Below, in pieces: positions 57,301 through 60,682 of a DNA stretch of 64,000 nt; position 1 is the first letter of the stretch, and each line of letters begins with the position of its first letter. Position numbers and translations under genes: made by a program. Under the pieces are notes generated by a model, which had not been told where the DNA came from, ran no database searches, and saw nothing but the letters and a program-made list of their open reading frames with translations. Origin of the DNA: Anaspis maculata (lineage: Eukaryota; Arthropoda; Insecta; Coleoptera; Scraptiidae); the NCBI GenBank assembly GCA_949128115.1, contig OX421961.1, positions 99,963,863-100,027,862 of the forward strand. Reading direction: 5' to 3'.

Positions 57301-58057
57301 GAACCCGGGACCTTCACATTTGAAAGCGGAACCGAGCTCGCCGTGTCACCGACTGAGTTCCATGTGTTTCAACACTTACATAATATTAATTTAGTGATAC
57401 ACCTCGAACTACTCTTTATTCTTCCGCTTCCGTAACTTGAAGACCACAGACAAACATTGTAAGAGTCATTATTACGTATAAGTTTCTACAGTTATTTGGC
57501 ATATTGAGAAATAAATCGTTGAATTTTCATCTGAAAGAAGGAAAAAGTAACGCATATTTACCGTGAGATCGGGAAAGTTTCAACGATTCTAAATATTGAA
57601 TGCTACAGAGGTTCTCTTCCAAAAAAAAACTTTTTATTGTAAAGGTAGCTCCAATAACTCGAGTAATTATTACTTTGAAACGTTCTATTCACTTTGTGAA
57701 GTTCAACGACAACTAAATTCAGTCTATCTTTTTTTACCGGAACTACTTTATAGGTACGTTATCCAAGTTTTGTAATTGCCACCCTGTATAGTATATCTTA
57801 TACGTAGGTAAGCCAGAGCTGTATTTCAGGTATTGTTTGATCACAGGCATTCGCAAGAGACCATTATTTGTTGTCAATTCCAATCTCATTTGAGAGAAAA
57901 TGGATTTGTATTTTACGTAAACCTCATCACCGAACAAAAGGAACTCATTTCGAATCCGCTTTGAAGGTCCTTCACATGACCGACGTCATCGACTGGGTCT
58001 CGGGACAACCTCCGATAGCCGCCCCCACCTGTGGCTTCCGCGACGAAAAGTGCATCT
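16042..58057 (+). CDS. Gyc76C: Receptor-type guanylate cyclase (Gyc76C family), 5' part, eight exons
   Basis: Eight exons join in frame to encode 458 residues plus one base, running off the window. The product is a single-pass membrane receptor whose cytoplasmic cyclase makes cGMP from GTP; only the extracellular part is here. Residues 1 to about 15 look like a signal peptide, followed by a bacterial periplasmic-binding-protein-like receptor domain (ANF-receptor family). Diagnostic stretches of the insect Gyc76C type are PTFARTRPPDTQISKS, GHHYEHLGLMV, VVGVDIEQYD, PPFNFPNPL, AEAAYLYDAVHLYAKAL and ENGDAEGNYT. All donors are GT and all acceptors AG. In Drosophila, Gyc76C acts in semaphorin axon guidance, muscle and salivary gland development and epithelial cGMP signalling; the same roles here are inference. 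The remaining exons (transmembrane, kinase homology, cyclase) should lie to the right. Confidence 0.93.
16745..17117. repeat. Foldback element with AGGGTG-type ends
   Basis: The left end GAAGGGTGATTCAAATTGAG pairs with the right end before CACCCTT at about 17117; arms continue through TTCCACATTAGAAGA-like sequence. About 370 bp. The ends are a variant of the CAGGGTG motif seen elsewhere in the window. Confidence 0.75.
17186..17305. repeat. Hairpin MITE, about 120 bp
   Basis: Arms TGTGTGATCAATTGAATT and its inverse, plus an inner pair AGGCAGGCTGTG / CACAGCCTGCCT, around a short loop. No coding content. Confidence 0.85.
17306..18700 (+). other. Intron sequence, no gene recognised
   Basis: Overlapping ORFs at 17630-18025 lie on three frames of both strands with no recognisable features. 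Nothing else seen. Confidence 0.55.
18701..20573. repeat. Foldback element C with element A copy nested inside
   Basis: Left arm 18701 to about 18985 is the reverse complement of about 20275-20573: CCAGGAAAAATAGACA pairs with its inverse at the right end, and a GAGATATATGCGAAAAACTG block lies in the arms. Between the arms sits the second copy of element A (19304-20115), so A inserted into C or between its arms. Confidence 0.8.
19304..20115 (+). repeat. Element A, copy 2
   Basis: Matches the reverse complement of about 330-1171, from GCTGTTGCCACC through CACGCTTTTGATG to the block before TTGGGGTGACA. Similarity runs the full length with many substitutions. It lacks the second inverted arm seen in copy 1, so it is a half unit. 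Confidence 0.75.
20574..21689 (+). other. Intron sequence, no supported gene
   Basis: A 150-codon plus-strand ORF (20723-21175) and a 134-codon minus-strand ORF (20587-20991) overlap here. Neither has a recognisable domain; both are noted as unexplained rather than called genes. Confidence 0.45.
21690..21796. mobile_element. Diverged LTR fragment
   Basis: Short stretch resembling the left part of the gypsy-type LTRs: GAGAGGTAAAG, then an ACACACTA block and TACTGCGTACCACTAAATA, in the same order as at 6490-6560 and 12845-12905. Too short and diverged to give ends. Confidence 0.4.
21797..22456. repeat. 330-bp tandem duplication, each unit with a long compound hairpin
   Basis: Two units, 21797-22126 and 22127-22456, are almost identical. 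Each contains a palindrome (about 21975-22110 in unit 1) with an outer stem GATTTTCCCAGATAATTTTG / inverse and an inner stem GGCTGATTGT...GGATAAATGCC / inverse. A few base differences between units show they are not an exact assembly duplication. Confidence 0.88.
22524..25124. repeat. 2.6-kb element with about 130-bp inverted ends, no transposase seen
   Basis: About 22524-22665 is the reverse complement of about 25000-25124: the ends read TTAGCCCAGGCTTTTTAG and its inverse, with inner block AAAAGTCCCCAACT. The CCCAGGC end also appears at 46558-46575 and 48428-48440. The interior (ORFs at 23200-23463, 24389-24878 and others) shows no transposase or other domain. Confidence 0.6.
25375..26444. 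repeat. Full-length palindrome of the CAGGGTG class (1.07 kb)
   Basis: The two halves are reverse complements throughout, centre near 25910. The right end is CACCCTG (26438-26444); the left end is degenerate, CAGAGTG (25375). An inner CACCCTG lies at 26329-26335. Arms include GGATGATTCCCCATCAAAAA and ATTTTAGGACCATGAG-type sequence. The ORFs at 25462-26122 are hairpin artefacts. Confidence 0.88.
26445..27846 (+). other. Intron sequence, no gene recognised
   Basis: Short overlapping ORFs only (for example 27081-27313). No retroelement or gene similarity seen. The 3' LTR expected for the gypsy relic to the right was not recognised here. Confidence 0.5.
27847..28406 (-). pseudogene. Integrase, C-terminal half (relic)
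   Basis: Minus-strand pieces include VLVDNLIS, RFGVPLDSHSD (core region around the second catalytic Asp), RFNRTMEQHL, and ITKNRM followed by a KVGDLALLYN-like stretch, all typical of Ty3/gypsy integrase and its C-terminal extension. Several frameshifts and stops. The MITE at 28407 separates it from the front half of the core. Confidence 0.8.
28407..29378. repeat. MITE inserted in the integrase, itself split by a solo LTR
   Basis: Ends CGTTTACAC...CTAACTCCGGTAGTTATAAC and, in reverse, CGTTTACACGGCGTTAGCTCCAGTAG. Repeated GTTATAAC motifs lie in both arms. Without the nested LTR (28619-29058 plus one 4-bp duplication) it is about 528 bp. The integrase reading resumes on either side, so it inserted into the retroelement. 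Confidence 0.75.
28619..29058 (+). mobile_element. Solo LTR, duplication CTAT, nested in the MITE
   Basis: Starts TGTTACG at 28619 and ends CGTAACA at 29058; CTAT immediately flanks both ends. AATAAA at about 28974-28979 is a plausible LTR poly(A) signal, and a GCGAACCCGAATCAC block near the right end resembles other LTRs here. Sense is plus strand, opposite to the host gypsy relic. Shorter (440 bp) and distinct in the middle, so a related subfamily. Confidence 0.85.
29379..29930 (-). pseudogene. Integrase, zinc-binding domain and start of core (relic)
   Basis: Minus-strand reading shows a His-His part (LREMHDSVTGGTLGYTK), a Cys-Cys part (WCRQCDVCAA) and the core start NVAGPFP then GNKYILVANDY, in different frames. 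This is the H2C2 zinc finger and DDE core of a Ty3/gypsy integrase. The first catalytic Asp is Asn (codon at 29502-29504), as in the 7.4-kb copy. Confidence 0.85.
30000..30832 (-). pseudogene. Reverse transcriptase C-terminal part and RNase H (relic)
   Basis: Minus strand: VFLDD (30768-30754, the YLDD-type catalytic box) is followed by LREVYRHLQGAHLKLNPKK and KEVKFLGHGVSLKGIKT, the palm/thumb of a gypsy reverse transcriptase. Further on, RWVKKLQKYDFKIQHRPGK and SHDNANAL match the end of the RNase H domain. Stops and frameshifts separate the pieces. Confidence 0.85.
30833..30973. repeat. Hairpin MITE with CGCTCTATG ends (copy 2)
   Basis: A 141-bp palindrome with the same ends and arm sequence as 13924-14093. 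It lies in the reverse transcriptase just upstream (element sense) of CDGIATFERL, which precedes the VFLDD box, so it inserted after the retroelement. Confidence 0.9.
31227..31740 (-). pseudogene. Retrotransposon aspartic protease (relic)
   Basis: Minus-strand pieces: IDPGDIKSIVR at the position of the catalytic DTGA box, then ADIVDDFILGLDLMDKY and DVGRRTLKVG, the C-terminal ILGLD signature of gypsy-type retropepsins. The catalytic box reads DPGD instead of D-S/T-G, which would kill activity. One frameshift separates the parts. Confidence 0.8.
31758..32360 (-). pseudogene. Retrotransposon gag (relic)
   Basis: Minus strand: YSPDLLADITRNTLISRMKD followed by ISDALIHALRIEAGKD resembles the capsid C-terminal part of gypsy gags, then a degraded zinc-knuckle (CRKPGQLRRV). 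Position just upstream of the protease in element order supports the call. Several stops. Confidence 0.6.
32361..33452 (+). other. Intron sequence with simple repeats, no gene
   Basis: Holds a 23-base A run (32485-32507) that could be the tail of a retroposed sequence, a CAGA microsatellite (33240-33300) and the AATGCGCTAAAAAA tail at about 33330. A CACGTGCGTGAGTC block at about 32693 also occurs at about 3622. No gene recognised. Confidence 0.6.
33240..33342 (+). repeat. CAGA microsatellite plus dispersed-repeat tail
   Basis: About 60 bp of (CAGA)n followed by sequence ending AATGCGCTAAAAAA, the same pairing seen at 2045-2116 and in reverse at 43955-44005. Confidence 0.85.
33453..35283 (-). 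mobile_element. Solo LTR (gypsy type), duplication ATAT, split by a palindrome
   Basis: Plus-strand ends TGCTACG (33453) and CGTAACA (35283), with ATAT on both sides. It matches the LTR at 12814-13376 at both ends and the GGCGCCTCCGCCAATT block at about 35104. Its middle is displaced by the palindrome at 33578-34870. No retroelement coding sequence adjoins either end. Confidence 0.85.
33578..34870. repeat. Palindrome (1.29 kb) nested in the LTR
   Basis: Ends TAAACTGCTCAACATTTG and its exact inverse. The arms extend inwards past an internal CAGGGTG (33755-33761) and its degenerate partner (CACTCTG, 34691-34697), with matching GGAATGTAAAGCATTGCAAA. LTR sequence resumes on both sides. The ORFs at 33862-34234 are hairpin artefacts. 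Confidence 0.88.
35284..36314 (+). other. End of intron 1, no gene recognised
   Basis: The ORF at 35966-36286 precedes exon 2 on the same strand but shows no receptor-like sequence. TACC-type simple sequence at 35560-35592. Acceptor for exon 2 ends at 36314. Confidence 0.55.
36315..36437 (+). CDS. Gyc76C: Gyc76C coding exon 2 (residues 123-163)
   Basis: Acceptor TTTCAG before FCTHYATSD; contains PTFARTRPPDTQISKS, the most conserved signature of the receptor domain, and ends NWTH at donor GTAAGT, phase 0. Cys124 with Cys105 in exon 1 is a plausible disulphide of the N-terminal lobe. Confidence 0.95.
36560..36746 (+). CDS. Gyc76C: Gyc76C coding exon 3 (residues 164-225)
   Basis: Acceptor TTCCAG, first codons VVLLYLKS, with HWDTPYHHGYGENPF and LVEQTYRDTR in the middle and end. 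Donor GTAAGT at 36747, phase 1. The intron before it (36438-36559) is only 122 bp. Confidence 0.94.
37553..38915. repeat. CAGGGTG-started repeat with inverted core and a direct duplicate
   Basis: Starts CAGGGTG at 37553. About 37795-38115 is a palindrome centred near 37960 (GATACCAAGCACGTC pairs with its inverse; a 19-C run at 37844-37862 lies in one arm). About 37962-38310 is repeated directly at about 38590-38915, sharing GGATTTGGCTTCTC and CACGAAATGCACRATT-like blocks. No closing CACCCTG end was found. Confidence 0.65.
39094..41300. repeat. 2.2-kb palindrome containing a CAGGGTG foldback
   Basis: Inner element 39225 (CAGGGTG) to 41157 (TACCCTG) with TA on both sides; its halves are reverse complements, centre near 40190. 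The symmetry continues at least 130 bp beyond both motifs (GCCATCAGCGCCATCCATG and its inverse, out to CCGGATGCTAGTTG), so flanking DNA is also inverted-duplicated. ORFs at 39004-39210, 39461-39700 and 40796-41062 are artefacts of the palindrome. Confidence 0.88.
42387..42464 (+). CDS. Gyc76C: Gyc76C coding exon 4 (residues 226-251)
   Basis: Acceptor TTGCAG; the split codon from exon 3 gives Ile, then FVILGHHYEHLGLMVAMEE, a conserved receptor-domain strand and helix. Donor GTTTGT at 42465, a weaker donor than the others. Phase 1. Confidence 0.9.
44800..45065 (+). repeat. Element A, copy 3 (diverged part)
   Basis: Resembles 19676-19930: the order ACCAACGGTTTTCGAGTTTT-like, CCTGGAAAAACTG, TATCGAGACC, ATGATGG is kept, with heavy divergence. 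Partial copy only. Confidence 0.5.
46521..46760 (-). repeat. Dispersed repeat, CACCCTG end and CCCAGGC block
   Basis: Minus-strand reading starts CAGGGTGTCATTTACGC at about 46738 and proceeds through TATTTTGATATGTTACTCC to GCCTGGGCTAATATA. Related, diverged copies occur in plus orientation at about 47940-48050 and 48277-48445. No coding content. Confidence 0.6.
48277..48445 (+). repeat. Dispersed repeat, second copy of the 46.5-kb family
   Basis: Shares GTCCGAGTATTTTGATATGT, the ACCAAAATTCAGCTTTG-like block and GCCTGGGCTATATTG with 46521-46760 in the opposite orientation. A shorter copy lies just to the left at 47940-48050. Confidence 0.6.
49331..49575 (+). CDS. Gyc76C: Gyc76C coding exon 5 (residues 252-333)
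   Basis: Acceptor TTCCAG; the split codon gives Gly, then EYFVVGVDIEQYD, YLRGLL, AFQNYLGVVP, FTTLVNSYMEIPPFNFPNPL. An NFT glycosylation site is present. Donor GTAAGT at 49576, phase 0. Length and sequence fit the middle of the receptor domain of Gyc76C-type cyclases. Confidence 0.95.
49717..49862 (+). CDS. Gyc76C: Gyc76C coding exon 6 (residues 334-381)
   Basis: Acceptor TTCCAG; IRAEAAYLYDAVHLYAKAL is the long conserved helix of the second lobe; NGT is a glycosylation site. Ends SAMG at donor GTGAGT, phase 2. The preceding intron is 141 bp. Confidence 0.95.
49863..50883 (+). other. Gyc76C: Intron 6 of Gyc76C (1.0 kb)
   Basis: No repeat or gene recognised. The 130-codon ORF at 49903-50295 follows the exon on the same strand but lacks receptor similarity and is skipped by splicing that keeps the domain intact. 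Confidence 0.8.
50884..51022 (+). CDS. Gyc76C: Gyc76C coding exon 7 (residues 382-428)
   Basis: Acceptor TTCTTAG; the split codon gives Gly, then YLVYMDENGDAEGNYTLVAR and FPVGVFALRR, the last strands of the binding domain; NYT is a glycosylation site. Donor GTGAGT at 51023, phase 0. Confidence 0.94.
51598..52297. repeat. Near-perfect palindrome, arms about 335 bp, loop 28 nt
   Basis: 51598-51930 pairs with 51959-52297. Matching blocks include AGTGCTGTTGAGTTAATCTTCG, GGACAGAAT-poor A/T segments, CCTCTAGTATTTCGGTTATTT, GATTTACGCGCGGTCTGAAA and their inverses. The ORFs at 51671-52254 come in mirror-image pairs because of the fold. Confidence 0.9.
52470..52660 (+). repeat. tRNA-derived SINE-like sequence
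   Basis: An A-box-like TGGCGCAGGCTG (52478-52489) and a B-box GGTTCGATTTT (52522-52532) are spaced as in a tRNA promoter, inside a tRNA-like start GGCCCCATGG. The sequence continues about 120 bp into a non-tRNA body. It is not an intact tRNA: the acceptor stem does not close. Confidence 0.55.
53104..53109 (-). promoter_or_regulatory. Poly(A) signal ATTAAA of the nested gene
   Basis: ATTAAA on the minus strand 23 bases after the stop codon of the secreted-protein gene. It is the commonest variant of AATAAA. Confidence 0.5.
53133..53560 (-). CDS. Nested secreted-protein gene, exon 3 (terminal)
   Basis: Acceptor TTTTACAG before the exon; the split codon gives Lys, then MTCNSNSVCMLDSK. Six further cysteines follow the first; an amphipathic helical end (LERYEARIAQALNEAL) precedes the last Cys. 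Stop at 53133-53135. The 136-codon plus-strand ORF over this exon is its antisense shadow. Confidence 0.82.
53133..55114 (-). CDS. Secreted cysteine-containing protein, three exons, nested in Gyc76C intron 7
   Basis: Exons 55114-55064, 54995-54788 and 53560-53133 (stop included) join at phases 0 and 1 to give 228 residues. Donors are GTAAGC and GTAAGT; acceptors TTACAG and TTACAG. Residues 1-17 (MQIWHMSLLVFSAGLFN) are a signal peptide with the splice right at its end. Exon 2 encodes a helical, acidic segment with no cysteine (IPTKEEQANLL, DDINRMIGRAKDKLLL). Exon 3 holds seven cysteines and ends NEALNCK. Two NST glycosylation sites. No transmembrane segment after the signal. The architecture resembles insect haemolymph or salivary secreted proteins; a relation to the 27-kDa haemolymph glycoprotein family (DUF1397) is possible but I could not establish it. 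The function is unknown. Confidence 0.8.
53696..54221. repeat. Foldback element in intron 2 of the nested gene
   Basis: Ends ACCACGGGTTCCACCAAAA and, in reverse, ACCGTGGGTTCCACCAAAA; inner blocks such as GCTAAGTACACAAATAT pair with their inverse. About 526 bp. It lies between exons 2 and 3, so it would be removed by splicing. Confidence 0.75.
54788..54995 (-). CDS. Nested secreted-protein gene, exon 2
   Basis: Acceptor TTTACAG, first codons TIPSGSSNVIPTKEEQ; donor GTAAGT after ELTLT, phase 1. Encodes residues 18-86. Contains the first NST glycosylation site and a run of heptad-like hydrophobics that could form a helix or short coiled coil. Confidence 0.8.
55064..55114 (-). CDS. Nested secreted-protein gene, exon 1 (signal peptide)
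   Basis: ATG at 55114 begins a 17-residue hydrophobic leader that ends exactly at donor GTAAGC. An upstream in-frame ATG at 55162 would add a polar stretch (WRSSSQSAVSIF) and bury the leader, so the inner ATG is preferred. Confidence 0.75.
55141..55175 (-). promoter_or_regulatory. Candidate core promoter of the nested gene
   Basis: Minus strand: a TATA-like CATAAAC at about 55174-55168 lies about 30 bases upstream of an initiator-like CCAGT at 55145-55141, which is about 28 bases before the chosen ATG. Spacing fits an insect TATA/Inr promoter, but both motifs are weak. Confidence 0.3.
55176..55762 (+). other. Intron 7 sequence, no gene recognised
   Basis: Upstream side of the nested gene. 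Short ORFs only; regulatory sequence for the nested gene may lie here. Confidence 0.5.
55763..56937. repeat. Full-length palindrome of the CAGGGTG class (1.17 kb)
   Basis: Right end CACCCTG (56931-56937); left end degenerate (CAAAGGGC at 55763). A second, inner pair CAGGGTG 55875-55881 and CACCCTG 56823-56829. The halves are reverse complements throughout, centre near 56350. The left half matches the half element at 7673-8063. Confidence 0.9.
56938..57966 (+). other. End of intron 7
   Basis: Contains the SINE-like sequence at 57260-57368 and a lone CACCCTG at 57781. Acceptor for exon 8 is the AG at 57965-57966, with a weak polypyrimidine tract. Confidence 0.6.
57260..57368 (-). repeat. tRNA-derived SINE-like sequence (minus strand)
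   Basis: Minus strand: A-box-like GGAACTCAGTCGGTG (57361-57347) and B-box GGTTCATATCC (57305-57295), with tRNA-like spacing and a CCCGGGTTC T-arm. The middle (anticodon arm region) is unpaired as far as I can judge, so a SINE or tRNA pseudogene rather than a working tRNA. Confidence 0.55.
57967..58057 (+). CDS. Gyc76C: Gyc76C coding exon 8 (residues 429-458)
   Basis: Starts VLHMTDVIDWVSGQPPIA and continues PTCGFRDEKCI, the juxtamembrane cysteine segment of receptor cyclases. Donor GTGAGT at 58058, phase 1. The start is placed at 57967 because it joins exon 7 in frame (RLP then VLHMTD); the acceptor is weak, so the left edge is less certain than the others. Confidence 0.85.
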
Positions 58058-60198
58058 GTGAGTATATTTCACCCTTAACACTGGTTTTTACAGATCCCTG
58101 TTCTGTTTTATACCCAAGACAGTTTTCCAGCGAACGACATCGGGTGAGCTGAAAGCGTCGTTATTTAATTATCAGGGCTCCGAGGTTCCTCCGCTTGATC
58201 TCCATAATTGGCACTTTCGAGGCTGGATTGGATCCATAATCCTCCTTGAATTTTGGATGGGGATTTCATAAAGACGTGTAAAATGTTTAGTGAATTGTAT
58301 AGTGTAACCTCTGCTAAAAATACCAGAATAACAACGCTTTTATTTCGGCCATTGGACTTGATGTGTTGGGTTTTAAAATCAAAACAGAATCAAAATAACT
58401 GATTTTCGAGCACCATCAATAGACCTTCCCATTTCCACCTGAGCTGTTAGGGTTCGGCAGTACCTCCATGTCAGGTTGGCGCGCGTCAAGCCGCTGTTAA
58501 ATTGTCAACTCAACAGAAATTACATGACTCCCATAATAGCTGTCATTTCTGAAAATTTAATTCTAAAGTTGTTCTAATTTCGACTTTATAGCGATACATC
58601 ACCTTTTATTTCGAACCAGTCCCATCAACGTGTATGGAAAAAACGCAAGGCGCGTCGTACAGTTTTCTCTGTCGCACAATGGTTCAAAAATCTTACGTGA
58701 ACGGCGCTGCACACTTATTTGGTGGAAATGAAAGAGACAGGCTAGAAAGTGTCAGAATAGAAATGCGATGATACTTGTGCACGCATTTGCATGACTATCT
58801 AGGGAAATTCAACATGAGATTTGCGATTCGCGCCCCTGGTATTCTCTGGGTTCCTATTGAATTGTTTCGCTTTCACTCACTCTTTGTTTCAAGCTACTGT
58901 TTGCAGGAAGCTCCCCAAAAAACTCGACGATTTTTGCAAAAAGGCACACAGCAAAAGTACACTTTAGTATTCAGCTCCTGTCATCTAACATAATCTAGAG
59001 GTACTATACTGCGTTCAACCCTGGTGTGGTTCTAGTTGGCTGAGAGTTTTGCCACAGGACGCCTTTGTAAAAAGAAACATGGGCAATCACAGTTCACGCT
59101 AGGGTCAAACGCAGTATAGTAGTGTTCACATGTCCGTGTCTATTTTGACATTTCTGGTACGCCTGTATAATAATACACCAGTTGCCATGGCGTCGTGTCA
59201 TGCAGAATCGCGCACAGACCAGGTCAAACTGAATGGGAATGGGAATGGGTGTATTTAAACAATGCCTTAATAATCTAGAAGCTGGTGACGGATTTCTCGT
59301 ATCATTTCAACGAGGAAGCGATGTGATTTTGGAAAGTCCCCTACACCTCCTGGTCACCAAAGCGAAACCATTCCCGGCTGGTAGCCAGAGTTTTCGGCTT
59401 TCGGCCAAAAATGATTTTTTCGTTGAAAAATGAGGGTTTTGCAGATTCGACATACGCCTCGCACCTGTTGCAGTTGATTCAGTCGAACTATCGCGCTTTT
59501 TTCCATCAAGTCACCAAAATATTTCCTCATCCAGACCAGAATTGTCGCTCATAATTAACAAATACAATTTCTTTCTTTACTTCAGACCTAGCTTTCCGCC
59601 AGATTGATTATGGCTTCCATTATTTGACGATATTAAAAAGCACTTGCCACAGGAACACAGGTCACAGATCAACTTGCCAGTCGATGAGTTGACTTGAGTT
59701 GAGCACGACCGACTCAAGGGTCGACTGCACCACACGACTAAAATTTACAAAAACCATAAGGTATTTGAAGTTCTTCACGGTACCAGATCATTTTGCACGC
59801 GATGGTATCTGAGACTGGGGGCACCTATGAAATTGGGCACTTTTTATAGCTAAAGTTGCCTATTCTAGTACCGAATGTCGTAAATTGATCAACTTCACCA
59901 GTCAGGCATTGAATATTGAACGCATTCAATTCCAAGAGCACAAACTACGGAAAATAGATCAAATAATTTAGTCATTATTATTATTCACACGTATCAAATT
60001 TGAGTTTGACGCAGATGTCTTTTAGGTATATTGGTATAATAAATAAAAACCATTATTATTTACAAGGGCTCGATGTCAAGTCCGAACTTGCAACCGATGC
60101 GGAAATTCGCCGTAAAACGTCAAAAAAAGTCTAACTTTCAAGTATGTACACTTGTACAGTTACAAGCTCATAAATGGAAACACTCTGACACTGACACT

Positions 60199-60231
<33 letters not shown>

Positions 60232-60682
60232 CAATTTGAGCTGATTTTTCTACCCGATCTTTACAATAGCACAAAACAGACGTTCTCTTATAATGGCTGG
60301 CCAAGTTTCCATGAGAAGATTATTTTATAATCGGTCAGAACATGGAAAATACGAATGACAACTTATGTCAAGTGTTTCCATTTAGCGATCGTAACTGTGC
60401 ATCGATTTGCAGCGCCTCCCAGGCTGTCAAGCTGAAACAAATAACAAATGAGGGTGAAAATGAGAGTGAAAACTATTCCCGAGATTAAAATTGATTTATT
60501 TAGTCCAGTCGCTGGCCCTAAGATCCGTAGAAATTTTGAGGTGGACAAAGTTCCTCTTCGGATCCTGTTAGGACATGCCTAGAGGATGGAAAAAATCTTG
60601 GGTGGCCTTCTGACGTATGGGTCATAAGGTCGCAGGACGACATTTTATGTTCTGCAGACCCAATGACAAGATTTTGACATTT
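58058..60682 (+). other. Gyc76C: Intron 8 (start), no gene recognised
   Basis: No transmembrane or kinase-homology exon found. Holds a hairpin MITE (59002-59121) and a 31-base T run (60201-60231). ORFs at 58775-58993, 59233-59433 and 60073-60330 show no domain. Confidence 0.6.
59002..59121. repeat. Hairpin MITE, 120 bp
   Basis: Ends TACTATACTGCGTTCAACCC and, in reverse, TACTATACTGCGTTTGACCC. No coding content; target duplication not clear. Confidence 0.8.

Larger units (their letters stand above)
51023..57966 (+). other. Gyc76C: Intron 7 of Gyc76C (6.9 kb), hosts an antisense gene
   Basis: Contains the palindrome at 51598-52297, a SINE-like sequence (52470-52660), a complete three-exon gene on the minus strand (53104-55175), the foldback at 55763-56937 and a second SINE-like sequence (57260-57368). 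Other stretches hold no gene. Confidence 0.85.
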
